Positions 35,622-47,215 of a stretch of DNA of 64,000 nt are shown here, piece after piece (the first letter of the stretch is position 1; each line of letters opens with the position of its first letter). Source of the stretch: Quercus robur (taxonomy: Eukaryota; Streptophyta; Magnoliopsida; Fagales; Fagaceae); NCBI RefSeq assembly GCF_932294415.1, contig NC_065543.1:43360277-43424276 (forward strand), in the 5' to 3' direction. Position numbers and translations under genes: made by a program. A model generated the notes under the pieces. That model was given only the letters and a program-made list of their open reading frames with translations. It was not told the DNA's origin and did not search any database.

Positions 35622-36426
35622 TGTGGGGTCGTGGGCCCAGATCATACAATTGGGTTTTGGGCCAAGGGTCCTAGCCGAGGATAAGGGGCCGTCCGAGGAT
35701 AGGTAAGTATAGTCAAGGAAACCCATGCTAGTAGATAAGGAAGACAATATTGAATATAATGGCCTAGGAGTTTGTGCCGATGATGAATTTGTCCTCGGCT
35801 AGTCAAGGCCGAGGTCCATAAAGGATGCCTGCCATCTAGAGGTGCGATCCATGAAATTCTAGAAATATGGATAAGCCTTGTAGGAACAAAAGACAGAGAA
35901 GAATCCCAAAATATCTTGGGAAAAGCTGCTGTCACCGCATTGAATGCACCCCAGCTAGCTCCTTGGTCGCATTAATGAGGAAGTGACCACTACACAGTAT
36001 TATTGCAGCCTTACAACCACCCCAGAAGACTTCTAGAGGGGGCTGATGGGACAAGTATCGGGAGAAACCATCATCTATCCATGTGTAGGGTAGAGATGAA
36101 GGAAAATATGTAGTATAAATAAGAGTAGAGACCCTAGAGATGGGGGGGAGAGAAGGAGAAGAGAAAGCACTGTAGCAATCTCAAGAACTCCTGGAACCAT
36201 TCTCATTCAATATTTACTAGAACAAAACTCCTCGGATTGGGCCAAGAACAAACTTTCTTTGGTAAACTCAGTTCATCTCTGTTTGATTGTCATGAACACC
36301 ATATTAACTGTTATCCATGCACTAAAGCCTAGCTCTTTGACCCACTCTCTACAAATTTATTGTACTGGGCTCACTGGTCCAAGATCCCATACACCTTGGG
36401 CTTAGGTTGCATGACGTGTCCCTACA
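35622..36426 (+). mobile_element. Solo LTR, 805 bp, TSD GTATC
   Basis: The element begins TGTGGGGTCG and ends GTCCCTACA. GTATC flanks it exactly at 35617-35621 and 36427-36431. Inside are repeated CCGAGGA motifs and the GATGGGACAAGTATC motif shared with the other LTRs. The 3' part contains CCCACTCTCTACAAATTTAT, also found in the LTR at 63348. No internal domain follows, so this is a solo LTR. Confidence 0.88.
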
Positions 36427-36701
36427 GTATCTAATTAATACAAAATTTGATATATATGTTAAGGTCAATAAAATGTGTAATTCAATTGTGCAACTTTGAA
36501 AATATCAAATCATTAAAAATAACCATATAAATTATTTTACATATATAATCAGTGCATATTTATAGATAATTAATATATGCATTTATTCCATTGGCACATT
36601 TCATTAACTTAAAATTCGACTTAAAAGGCTAAATGAATAGAATTTAAAAGAATGTGTCACATAGCAGAAACTTAAATTATTACATTTAAGGTTCATCTAT
36701 A

Positions 36702-36855
36702 GGATAATAATTGAGTACTCTCAGAGTACCATAAATGCGTACTCCCTCTCACATAACTATGAGTCCCACTAATTAAATTTATGGTGGGATCAATAATTTA
36801 TGTGAGAGGAGGGGATATGCATTTATGGTACTCTCGGAGTATTCAATAATTTTCC
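36702..36855. mobile_element. Foldback MITE, 154 bp
   Basis: The two ends are inverted copies over about 55 bases, for example GAGTACCATAAATGC at the left and GCATTTATGGTACTC at the right. The whole element would fold into one long hairpin. The target duplication is unclear. I suspect a Mutator-type origin but cannot prove it. Confidence 0.65.
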
Positions 36856-36865
36856 TTTATATATT

Positions 36866-37039
36866 GAGCAAGACTTAGGTACAATACTTAGGTGCTGTTT
36901 CTTAGGTTCCCTTTTTAAGATTCTGCCATGTGGATTTTTTCTCATGGGATTGAAATGTATGTTTTAGTTAAGTAACCACATAACTGAATCTTAAGAGGGG
37001 AACCAAAGGAACAACACTTAAAGTACTGTACCTAAATTT

Positions 37040-37043
<4 letters not shown>
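36866..37043. mobile_element. Second foldback MITE, about 178 bp
   Basis: Imperfect inverted ends of about 50 bases (CTTAGGTACAATACTTAGG at the left, GTACTGTACCTAAAT at the right; inner pair TTAAGATTC and GAATCTTAA). It lies about 10 bp after the previous element. Confidence 0.6.

Positions 37044-37073
<30 letters not shown>
37044..37073. repeat. (AT)n microsatellite
   Basis: An AT run of about 14 units directly abuts the right end of the foldback MITE. Confidence 0.85.
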
Positions 37074-37078
<5 letters not shown>

Positions 37079-37529
37079 GTAATCGTTTCACAATTGAATT
37101 CGATGGATGTTACATCTGGGACAAATAGCTGAATCGTGTGGGTAAGAACTTCTACATTGGTCCTTTTATTAAGTACCACTCAAGCTGAATCACATCCTTT
37201 CTTTGTGCCTTTCAGCTACTATGTGGATTCATCCCAACCCAAAAATAAAATAAAATGCGATTATATGGGGGCATTATAAGGTGCACTTCTTCATCTATTC
37301 TTTTATAATTAACTGGCTGCCAATCCGTTCTATGCACTAGACAGTTGAGTTTTATATTTGACAAAAATTCAAACTTCGTCTTTTAAATTTAGGTGAATTT
37401 TTGTTTTACCCCCCCCACTTTTTTTTTTTTTTTTAATATTTTCAAATTTGTCTTAAAGTTTACTTGTCGTGTTGCTCCCCATTACGTTAAAAAATTACCA
37501 TTAATTTCATACAAAATTAATGGTAGATT

Positions 37530-37660
37530 CTAATTAGCTAAACTAGTCAAATCTCTTATCGTCGAATAAGAAATCTAGGGTTCAAATTTTACTCATATTA
37601 ATTGGTGTCTTAACATGATAATAAAGAGTAATCACCATAGAGTGAATGTTGTAGGTTTAA
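37530..37660 (+). mobile_element. tRNA-derived SINE, diverged
   Basis: An A-box-like TTAGCTAAACTAGTCAAA and a B-box-like GGGTTCAAATTTTAC (37577-37591) are followed by the family body (ATTGGTGTCTTAACATGATA). This is an old, mutated copy of the family at 5741-5897. Confidence 0.65.
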
Positions 37661-37789
37661 AATTATATTGTATTTATCAAAATTCCATACAAAATGATGT
37701 AGATTTATTTTTAAGTAATTTTTAATATTATTTATTATTTTAAAAGTAATTTTTATTACTAAACCGGGTTTTCTTTTATGCATTAACCA

Positions 37790-37790
<1 letters not shown>

Positions 37791-37823
<33 letters not shown>
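37791..37823. repeat. (CT)n microsatellite
   Basis: This is a pure CT run of about 16 units. Confidence 0.9.
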
Positions 37824-37826
<3 letters not shown>

Positions 37827-37944
37827 CCAATGCGTGACAAGTTTGATGGCTTGAGGTATGTTGGTTGGTGGTCTTTGTCATTAGGCTTTATACCCTAGAA
37901 CAATACCAATGTAATTGCCCATCTCTTTCTTTGCTAGTGACAAG

Positions 37945-38753
37945 CTTGACGACACAAATTGTCTCTATCAATGAGCCAAGATACTAATTGAATTTTTATA
38001 TAGGTAGAATTCAAACTCTAGATCTCCTATTTGACAACAAGAGACTTTATTAATTATAACTGTAAGGACTCAATTTGTAACGACCCCAAAATGATATTGG
38101 GTTCGAAAGTTAAAGGCCCAAACAATATAATTTGTAGAGCGTGAGCTTGAAAGGCTAGGCCTTGGTCACCGAACGGTGGTTAGTCATGGTACTCATACAG
38201 AAATGAACCATGTTCGCTCGAGAAGTCTTTCTCCTCGGCATGGCCTGGGAGGCTCTGGTTCTTGGCCTTTTTTCCCAGCCCCTTTCTTTGGATGGCTTAC
38301 TTCTCTTTTTATATTAGCCTTTACTCTCCCTCCAACGTCCACGTGTAGGTTCAGCTTTCCAGGGATGATACTTGTCCCATCAGCCCATACCCAAAGTGGT
38401 TGGGGGTGGTTGTAAAACCTGAAAAGCATTGCTCTGTCTGACGCAGAGTATTTAATGGCAGTAATGGCAACCTTTCCTTTGTCCTTTGTTGCCATATTGT
38501 CCAGGGGTTCTTTCTCCATCAATGTGAATGTGTTCGGTTTTTCCCAAAACTGTTCATATACCGTTCTTGCCCTTTCTTTTAGGAGTGCCTTGGGAATGCC
38601 GAGGACAGAATCATCATCGGCTATGTCTCAAGGCTATTTGGACTTTCATTGTATGTCCTCGGCTATATCCCTTCTCGGCTCGGGCCTTGGACCCTAATGT
38701 AAAGTGGACCAGGGTCACAAATTCTCTGGCCCCACAATAACTAAAACCCACAA
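37945..38753 (-). mobile_element. SINE interrupted by a solo LTR
   Basis: The SINE 3' and middle parts lie at about 37945-38060 on the minus strand. Its 5' end (plus strand TAAAACCCACAA) resumes at 38742, after the LTR at 38061-38736 and its duplicated ATAAC. Removing the LTR and one ATAAC restores a continuous SINE arrangement. Confidence 0.65.
38061..38736 (-). mobile_element. Solo LTR, 676 bp, TSD ATAAC
   Basis: On the minus strand it begins TGTGGGGCCAGAG and ends AGTCCTTACA. ATAAC flanks it at 38056-38060 and 38737-38741. It contains the GGACAAGTATC motif and a CTCTACAAATTATATTGT block like the LTRs at 35622 and 63348. Open frames across it are not protein genes. Confidence 0.87.
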
Positions 38754-38808
38754 CTATTGAATTTTAAAACTTGACAAGTATTTTGGCATGGTAAAAAAAT
38801 AAAGTACT

Positions 38809-39563
38809 CAACAAATAAAATAGATGAAGGGAACAAAAACTAATCACACAAATAAATCTGTAGACTACCTTCGGTTTCTTATAAAATTAAAGCATTTCAA
38901 GGTAAACAAAATAAATATTTACCAAATAATTGACAAAAATTTTAAGTGTTTCAAGTATGTTAGTAAACAAAATGAATATTTATGAAATAATTGACAAAAC
39001 TTTTAAGTGTTTCAAGTGTGTTGATTGTTTATCTTATTAATCATTAATCTTGATATTTGTAAACGATGTATAAGCTTCTGATGATTGTACTCTTTATCAT
39101 CATCATCAAACTAAAATACTAATCAATTTTTGGTGTATGTCAGAATTGAACTTCATATCTCTTATTCAACAAATGAAATAGACAAAGGGAACAAAAACTA
39201 ATTAAACAAATAAATCTATAGACTACCTTTTGTTTCTTATAAAATAAAATTAAAGCATTTCAAGGTAAATAGAATAAATATTTACCAAATAATTGACAAA
39301 AGTAAATAGAATAAATATTTACCAAATAATTGACAAAAATTTTAAGTGTTTCAAGTATGTTAGTAAACAAAATGAATATTTACCAAATAATTGACAAAAC
39401 TTTTAAGTGTTTCAAGTATGTTGATTGTTTATCTTATTAATCATTAATCCTAATATTTGTAAACTATGTATAAGTTTTTGATAATTGTACTATTTATCAT
39501 TAGACCAAGATACCAATCGGTTTTTCGTGTATGCAAGAATTGAACCCCATATCTTTTATTCAA
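38809..39563. repeat. Local tandem duplication, about 360-bp units
   Basis: The block 38809-39167 (starting AACAAATAAAATAGATGAAG) recurs at 39168-39563. Each unit contains shorter repeats of ACCAAATAATTGACAAAA and TTTTAAGTGTTTCAAGTATG and a minus-strand SINE piece. Confidence 0.8.
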
Positions 39564-39605
39564 CTATCAGAAACTTTATCGATTGAGGTAACTGAAATCC
39601 ACATT
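39470..39605 (-). mobile_element. tRNA-derived SINE copy
   Basis: On the minus strand the B-box-like GGTTCAATTC and the SINE 5' end GTGGATTTCAGTTACC are readable. A partial copy lies in the neighbouring tandem unit (about 39070-39167). Confidence 0.6.
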
Positions 39606-40254
39606 GAGTATGTGAATTTTATGTAAGAGTGGGTTTTGTTTGGGGTTCTTATTGGATAAGTTAATGAAAGTATGGAGTTCAAAGTTTCTCATTCAAAAGT
39701 ATCGGAGTTTAAAATGTTCCAATGATAAAATTATGAGTTCTTTTAATCCTAACTATTACAATTATCTAACATCTGAACGGATTATCAACTAGATTTATAA
39801 TTTATAATTTAATAGGATAAACAATTTAAATAGAACTTATACGAGTGCCACCATAATTTTATGGATCAATATGAATGGAAGGACTACGTGGACAGTGGTC
39901 CAAATCATAGAAAGTGGTCATGCGCACGAGAGAGTGAGCACAAGCCAGGAAATGGGGCATAGTGAGTTTGGATTGGATTAAAGCTTTAAAGGCATAATGA
40001 TAGGGTCAGAATTCTGGTGATGTTTATTGACAGAGAAGACAAAGTTTGGACGACTGTGGTTGTCCATTAATCTTTTTATTTTATGTTTGATCTTTTAGGC
40101 CTAGTCAATTTTCCATAGAATAGAGATTTGAAAATTGGTATTTTTTGAGATGGATAATTATAAAATAAAAAAGTTCATTATGCTGCTACTTGCAAGCTTA
40201 TAATTGCACATAAGAAAAATTAAACTTAAACACAGTGCATGTCTATATATTTTG

Positions 40255-40308
40255 TGATTGATTGTAAGTGTTTTTTTTTTTTTTTTTTGAAACTGATTGA
40301 TTGTAAGT
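40255..40308 (-). repeat. Micro-retroposon with 15-bp target duplication
   Basis: TGATTGATTGTAAGT occurs at 40255-40269 and 40294-40308. The 24-base insert reads on the minus strand as GTTTC followed by an A-run. Confidence 0.75.
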
Positions 40309-40518
40309 TTGTAACAAAGGTGTCTGTATTCATGATACAGAAGAATTTTTCCTGGGAAAGCAAGATATTATTGTGACACCAAGAATCCATGAAGTCATTT
40401 CATGCCTCTTGCTAATAGGTAAAAAGCTTTTTCTTTTTTTTGAGAAAGCCAAATAGGCAAAAGTTAAAAAAGTTAGTCATGCCTTTTTAAAAAAAAAAAA
40501 AATTAGACACGTTAGTTT

Positions 40519-40568
40519 CATGACAATTTTTTTTTTTTTTTTTTTTTATGGGAGTCACATGACAATTT
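40519..40568 (-). repeat. Micro-retroposon with 11-bp target duplication
   Basis: CATGACAATTT occurs at 40519-40529 and 40558-40568. The insert between them is a T-run plus ATGGGAGTCA, which reads on the minus strand as TGACTCCCAT plus an A-run. Confidence 0.65.
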
Positions 40569-41524
40569 ATTGCTTTGCTATTGAAGTATTTTAATAATTT
40601 GTTTGTGGAATCACAGCATTCATAGCAATAAGAGCTCTCCCTTATTCACATACATGTTAGGTTATTTGCTGTGGTTGCAAGTGGCAAACACCACCATACG
40701 TGTTGGTTTAGTTTATCAAATAGTTAGCACAAAGCTCACTAGTGCTAGTTGTCAACTGAGGTAGAAGACAATTAAAAAAACTGTTGAACCAAAAGAATAA
40801 TGTTAGGGACACATCCAAATTAAATGTCATTTTGTAATTGGTGTATCTAAATTTTTTTTTTCTAGAAAGTACCTGTGGTGTTTGTGTATAAGTGCTAAAA
40901 TCTAATCATAAATCGATATCCAAGCATATTATGAAATTATGTATGAGTTTGAATGTGTCCATAGACAGACTGAAATCGAAATATCCCCTCATCCTCCACC
41001 AAAGAGGAATTTTCTATCCTCAAAGCCTATATATCATTGTTGTTATGGCTATGGAACAAGTTTGTATAATAATTTACACCAAAATTTAGTTTAAAAAAGA
41101 ACGGGGAATTCATTTATGTTAAGGTTTTCTTTTGTAAAGTTATTCCCTTCCATGCTTGAAATTAAATGGCTTTTCTATTTGGGCATTTAAGCAATTGTCT
41201 AAGACCTGCAAATGGAAGAGGGATCTATAAATTTTATCTTATAGTATAATATATATAATATATAGGCTTTTTTTCTTTCTTAAAAAAAAAAATGGATAAG
41301 TTTTCTTTCGAGATATGGATTAGTAAGAGAGTGTCCTATTTTATAGATATTTTACGTGGAGTTTGAAATATATTTTTATCAGATTGTCCTCAAGTTTTTT
41401 CCTAGTTAAACATAAGGTTTAGAGATATTTATAAACTACATAAAATTATAGATAGTATAAATATAGAGAGTCCTCTTATAGATAGTATAAATATAAATAA
41501 ATAAAATTATAGTATAAAATTATA

Positions 41525-41960
41525 TTTATACTATAACTTACTAAGATGACAAGAAATGATTATAGCGACATTACTTTTAAATGTGCATGCTCTCTATCAA
41601 CGTAACATTTATTATATAATATAGGGTCATGCTAACGAGTGCCCTTAGGGCACTGGTTAATAATCCATTTTAAGAAAGTTTTGACGTCACTTTTATGGAA
41701 AATGAAAAAAGCTGTCAAAACATTAATTGTCTTTTTTTCTTTCCCCATAAAAACTTTCTTTAACTGGATTCTTAACCAGTGCCGTAAGGGTACTCATTAG
41801 CATTTCCCTATAATATATACCAATATCAAATCATGTGCATGCTCTCTATCAACATAACACAATTTACTATGATGATAAGAAATGACTGGAGTGACATTAC
41901 TTTAAAATGTGCATGCTCTCTATCAACATCAATTTTATTATATACCAATGTCAAAACATG
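41525..41960. repeat. Three partial copies of a 90-bp sequence around a MITE
   Basis: Blocks with GTGCATGCTCTCTATCAAC occur at about 41582, 41834 and 41910, linked to ATGACAAGAAATGA-like and GTGACATTACTTT-like blocks. It looks like a small tandem duplication, one copy of which received the MITE at 41624. Confidence 0.6.
41624..41808. mobile_element. Mutator-type MITE, 185 bp, exact 9-bp TSD
   Basis: TATAATATA flanks both sides (41615-41623 and 41809-41817). The inverted ends extend about 37 bases, from GGGTCATGCTAACGAGTGCC to the matching complement, with a few mismatches. It has the same length and ends as 2018-2202. Confidence 0.85.
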
Positions 41961-42338
41961 CTATAGTAGCAATTGTGAAAAATCTTGTTCCCCAAGACTT
42001 ATTGAATTAAATAAATGATGAAACAAAACATTTTTTGTTATATGTACTTTACATAATTGATGGGAAAAATTCTATTATAATAATATAGAGTAATTATATT
42101 TGCTAAGTAAAGTTATAATAATACCTTTGATAAATTAACTTCTATTATTCTACCTTTTTAAACTTTATTTTATGTTAGTTAGAGTAGATAGTGTTTATTT
42201 TAATTGTAATATATTTATATATATACACACACAAATGTCTACATGAAAATAACAAAAATTAAAAGAATCTTAAAAAAAAAAAAATCTCTTAAAAAGAATT
42301 TGTTAATAGTACTAAAAAATATATTAAAAACTTATTTA

Positions 42339-42679
42339 GGATGCGTTTGAATACTGCTTATTTTACTAAAAACTGAAAACACTGTAGTAAAATAATTTTT
42401 AAATGTGTGAATAATGTCGTGGGACCCATTTTTAATAAAAAAATTACTGGAAAAAAGAGGTTTATGGGTCCCATGAATAATATGCGGGACCTATTAGTGT
42501 GACACATTCCTGTGTAGTCATTGGCTATCAAAGAGGTAGTGGGTTTCGTACACAGTGTACGGGACCCACTGACAATACATGATGAAGCGCTTCTCAATTA
42601 AGAAAAATTAAAAAAAAAAAAAAAAAAAAAGAGGGTGAAAACACGGACGCCAAAACGCCAACGCTATCCAAACGCTGGA
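42339..42679. mobile_element. Tourist-like MITE, 341 bp
   Basis: GCGTTTGAATA at the left and TATCCAAACGC at the right are inverted. TTA flanks it at 42336-42338 and 42680-42682. GGGACCCA-type inverted motifs occur inside. The 79-codon frame in it is not coding-like. Confidence 0.65.
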
Positions 42680-42682
42680 TTA

Positions 42683-43799
42683 ATAATATTATTTCTCAAA
42701 AGATGGAAAAAAAAAGAGAGTAATTTTAAAAAAGAAATTAAAATATAAAAATAATATAAATTATTTATAAGAAAATATGTAATTTATTGTCTGATACCTG
42801 GAATTGCAACTATCCAATTCCAATCTTGACTTTTTATAAAAGCAAATATTTTATGCCGACTAAAATGTAACATGATTCCAAGATTTCCTAGATCCAACTT
42901 ACGCCGAAAGACTGTTGCAAATGGGGGTTACCCGTTCATAAAAGCTGTCCAAATATGTTCTATCTGAACTGACTATTAAAACTGGTCCCCCCTCTTTGTA
43001 TCCATTTTATAAATTTATAATTATAATAATTTTCTTTCATCAACTTCTTTTGTCACTTTCCCAGCTATGGAAAACACTTTTCTATTAAAGTATCAGTAAA
43101 ATACGTGGCCACTGGCCACTGCAGACAACCATTATAAACAGTGTGAGTTGGTCACTTTCAAGCCAGTCATGTCACTTCACGTGGCCAATAAGGCTTTTCT
43201 AAGTACATGGAAAGTGACACAGGAACTGATTTTTCCTGAAGGTTATTGCATCATTTTCAAAAGTATGGACTATGCCCCCCCCCCCCCCTCACTTTCTCTT
43301 CTTCTATGATCCACTGGGTCAGGGAGTAACGTGAAAGAAAGAGCTAATATTTATTGGGGACAAACAATCAATCAGTTTTCACAACTTTTGGGCAAACACG
43401 AATGAAAGTTGGGAAAATGTTTTCCATTCCATTTTAATTGTGATTTTTTTTTTGTTGCACCAATCAAGCAAATATAAACAGTTACACACCTCAATCAGTT
43501 TTGAAAGAAGCCTAACCTCTATGCAGGCTATGTCATGTGGCATAAATGGTTCTTTTTTGGTAACATATAAGAGTGTAGGACCGATTAAATTTAAACGATT
43601 ATGATTTGCATTTGTATTTCAATTATGTTGTCGTCGTAACTCCAAAACAAAACCAAGCAAAACGTTTTCGTAGGACATGAAATATCAGATATGTTGAGAG
43701 CTGTAGCCTGTAGTTATTGGTTAAGCCAGAAAAATTAGTGAGGAGTTTAAAGGCAATGCAACTTGAGGACATCTGAAACTGCTCTATCTTCAAAATTAA
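42683..43799. other. Spacer, no gene recognised
   Basis: The stretch includes a C-run at about 43267-43285 and otherwise ordinary AT-rich sequence. I see no coding region or clear repeat. Confidence 0.45.
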
Positions 43800-43938
43800 G
43801 GGTTGTAGTATATGTGTTTAATCACATATTTTCAGTTTTTAAACAATATTACATGTATTTTTATATGCTTTTTCACCTACACATATTTTAAAAAAAATTG
43901 AAAACTATTATTTAAACACATGTATCAAATGAGCACTA
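43800..43938. mobile_element. Relic of the MITE family at 14427-14566
   Basis: It shares TTTTCAGTTTTTAAACAA and the CTTTTTCACCTACA block with the unit-2 MITE in the same order. The termini are too decayed to give a target duplication. Confidence 0.55.
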
Positions 43939-44464
43939 AATTTTTATTTTTTTGAATGTTGTAAATTACATGTTGATATGTAAAGTGTGTGCGCATCACG
44001 ATTTCAAGACACTTTTACTTTCTCAAAATTATAAATTATAATTAAAATCGTGTTTTGAACACAATTTTTAAAATTATATACAAATGTGTGTGCACGCACT
44101 ACACTTTAAGACACTTTTAATTTTTCGATGTTATAAATTATAACTGAATATAATTTCCAAAATTGTGTGCGCATGGGTAAAACAATACGAGTGTAACAAA
44201 CATTTTAAACTTTTGTCTAATGAGAGTTTGGGAGAATATACTCCTACAAACCTTATCCACTTCGTTCATAAAGCAAAAAAGTTTAAGGAATCACAAGAAA
44301 ATCCACTAATCTTCTTTTTCACTTGACAAAAACGGAAAAAGAAAACGGAGCGTTACGAGCGTCACAAGAACATTGGATGCCTAGCACAATTTTGTTTTAG
44401 GCAAGTATAAACTAAGTACCCAATTGAATCTCAATTCTCAAACCCCACCCTCTATCACTCAGTG

Positions 44465-44580
44465 TTGTTGAGTCATCCCACATCGGTAAGGTGTGATATT
44501 CAGAAGGGATTTATCACTTGCTCCGCGACACTAACTGTTGCATGCAGTTTTGGTGTTGGCGTGTGAGTGTATTCCCTTAT
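44465..44580 (+). repeat. Repeat related to 47905-48065, with an USE-like motif
   Basis: It contains CACTTGCTCCGCGACACTAA and GTTGCATGCAGTTTTGG, both found again at 47905-48065. ATCCCACATCG at 44475-44485 equals the plant snRNA upstream element, but no snRNA body follows. The nature of the repeat is unknown. Confidence 0.6.
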
Positions 44581-44589
44581 CTCATCCCC

Positions 44590-45785
44590 TTTCTCCCATA
44601 TATGTGTGTGTGTTTCTCAAATTAAAAAAAAAAAATTAAGGAAAGATGAGATACTAATTGATCCAAAATCCATTACCTATAAAACAACGTTATAAACCCA
44701 GAAAAATTATTGGGGCAGAAAGCACGCCTCTGGAAGTTGAAAAATGGGGCCCTTCCATCTTTGCACCTATTATTTTTGGGTTGAGTATGAAGTTTGCATT
44801 TGATTTTACTAGTTTACCAAGAAGAAAAGATGCTTGAAAGGGAGGAAATGACATAACCTTGATCTAGGGGTGACAATGTGCATGATAGAATCAGATCATG
44901 GATGCCTCGTCCTCATTCCATCCCCTATTTGAGAACAGGGGAGACACCAAGGATGAGAGAGGCACAAGTCGGGGCTGGACAAAGAAAAAGACTTTTGACA
45001 TTTTTAATGAAATAGCTCCCATAGTGATGAGATAAGAAAAGAATAGAGAATCATAAAAATGCTAAGAGAGAGGAAAAAATAAAAAACAAACAGTAAATAT
45101 TAGAAAACTAAAAAGAACAGACTGTTATTGGGTACTTTTTCTATACCCCCTTCCTCTCATAGAGGGGTAGAACCCACCCCTTTGTGAGAAGGGCGGGGTA
45201 TAGTTCCGGACTACCAATAATTTTCGAAAGGGAACAATCTCTATACTATTATTAATAAGATAAGAAGCCACAGCACATAGTATGGTGGAGATGGCTATGA
45301 TTCCAACAACAGTACAAGAAGAAAAAAAATCCCACCTAGAATTCAGAGTGGGCAAAGAGCAATGAAATATCTCACATGTAAAACGGACAGAAGAAGAAGA
45401 AAAAGAAAAGTCAGTCAAAGCTACAATCTAATATCAAGAGGCTGGGACTTCCATATCCACAAACCAAGTTCACAGGATGGCCCCTACTTAGAACGCATGC
45501 CCCGGGGTTGAGACACGATCTGTTTGTATAATTAGTATTCAGACCAAACACCCCCAAGTACTGCCAGAGAGGAAAATCACCAAATTTGAAAATATTTTTC
45601 CTTTCACCAAGAAACGACAATACCATGAGTTGGCAACTTGGGCAACTTGGGCAACGGTTCTCAAAGGAGTCAAACACCTAGTGCAATAAGCAACATACAA
45701 GACAAAAGAAGGTGTTGTCCTCACCCAGATTTTAAAGGGCAACATCTCCAAAATATCAATTTTTCTGGGACCACAATTTTGATGC
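44590..45785. other. Unassigned stretch with minus-strand open frames
   Basis: Frames at 45125-45418 (97 codons, one hydrophobic segment CTVVGIIAISTILCAVASYL) and 45411-45677 (88 codons, several Cys) lie next to each other on the minus strand. They could be the remains of one broken membrane-protein gene, but I cannot name it. Confidence 0.3.
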
Positions 45786-47075
45786 GGTCGACTGTAATTG
45801 TCTATCACTTTCATATAAACTCATGACTTTAACCACGCTAGAATTATGAAAAAAATTATGACACAAGAGTTAGCCATATAAAGAAGGATTTTTTTTATAA
45901 TTTTTTTCTACTTTTATAGTTTTCCACTAGTATACAAATATAACCAAGGAATTACTAGCACTGCAACTTGGACTTTCCACTGATCAAATTCAATGCTAAT
46001 AAGCATTAAAAGGTCACAATTTCTGATTAAACTACTACATGGAAAATATATGTAATCATTTACAATGATATTAATACATCCAAGACAGATTCTACTTTTT
46101 GACACTTAAAATAGTGGTACTCTGAATTAGGCCCTTTTGTGGTGGTACTTTGAGTTAAGTAATGTGTTTAAACTAGGTGAGAAAGTGTAATTAAGTATGC
46201 ATGTGTGTGTTTAGCAGTTATTTTGTTTCTCAAAAAAAAAAAAACTTTTACAGTATCACTAACCTGACTAATAATTATATGGATTGTCTTTGCATCCAAA
46301 GTCCTAACTGGCATCTTTCCATCAACTTTCTTGGGCCAAAGAATATGTTATTTTAGACATAATGGATGCTAGCCCAAAACAAACACTTAACCGGTTAAAG
46401 ACCATTCCTGAAGATATAGCTCCTCTAGTTGTTTATGATGCTATGTACTCTCCTCAGTTTTTTAATATAGTTTTGCCTTAGGGGCGGTTATCTCAAAAAA
46501 AAAAAAAAAAAGGACCCAGTTAAAGATCAAATTATAAATGGTTGTGTTGCATAGTATGGACCAAACAATAATCGTTTATCACTTTCATATAAACCCATCA
46601 CTTAAATTCAACCATGCCAGAGTTATGACAAAAAAGTTACCTCTAGACCCTTTCCCCCATAATCTTAACCATATAAAGAAGGATTTTTTTATATTTATAG
46701 TTTTCCACTGGTATATAACCAAGGAATTACTAGCACTGCAACTTGAACTTTACACTAATCAAATTCAAAGCTAATGAGCATTAAAAGGTTACAACTTCTG
46801 ATCAAACTACTACATGGAAAATATATGTAATCATTTACAATGATCGCATTAATAATACATCCAAGACAGATTCTGCTTTTTGACACATACAGTATCACTA
46901 ACCTGACTAATAATAATATGGATTGTCTTTGCATCCAAAGTCCTAACTAGAATATTTCCATCAACTTTCTTGGGCCGCCGAAAATGTTATTTTAGACATA
47001 ATGGGATGCCAGCCCAAAGCAAAGACTTAACTAGTTAAAGACCAAACTATAAATGATTTTGGTGCAAAGTATGGA
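45786..47075. repeat. Tandem duplication of about 0.5-0.75 kb downstream of TFIIB
   Basis: Unit a (about 45786-46550) and unit b (about 46551-47075) share many blocks, such as CACTTTCATATAAAC, AACCATATAAAGAAGGATTT, GGAATTACTAGCACTGCAAC and CAAAGTCCTAACT. Unit a has two extra insertions (about 46092-46250 and 46404-46512). Confidence 0.8.
46391..46528 (+). mobile_element. 5'-truncated retroposon with about 13-bp target duplication
   Basis: CCGGTTAAAGACC at 46391 and CCAGTTAAAGATC at 46516 flank a 110-base insert that ends in a long A-run (about 46495-46511). The other tandem unit has the empty site at about 47030. The source element is probably a LINE; only its end is present. Confidence 0.6.
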
Positions 47076-47215
47076 CCATTGTTAAAAGAAGCAAGAAAAT
47101 ATTGGTAAAGAAAACTAAATGCATGGACCACAGTCAAACGGTCCAATAATGCTTTAATGCTTGCTGCTGACTCGGGTAAGAAGAGATTCGGGGAAAAGGC
47201 TATCCATCTATACAT

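Larger units (their letters stand above)
39610..41520. other. Spacer, no gene recognised
   Basis: This stretch is AT-rich single-copy-looking sequence with two micro-retroposons (40255-40308 and 40519-40568). The open frame at 40892-41089 has no recognisable domain. Confidence 0.45.

Noticed and set aside
38176..38740. Several open frames of 70-109 codons on both strands
   Set aside because: All lie inside the solo LTR 38061-38736, which has TG...CA ends and an exact TSD.
38809..39563. CRISPR-like array
   Set aside because: Units are long, imperfect and contain SINE pieces; this is eukaryotic tandem duplication.
44475..44485. snRNA gene suggested by the ATCCCACATCG upstream element
   Set aside because: No TATA box at the right spacing and no U-snRNA body follows; the motif is part of a repeat.
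45120..45780. Organelle-derived DNA insertion
   Set aside because: I compared the readable frames mentally with common plastid and mitochondrial genes and could not match any; left unassigned.
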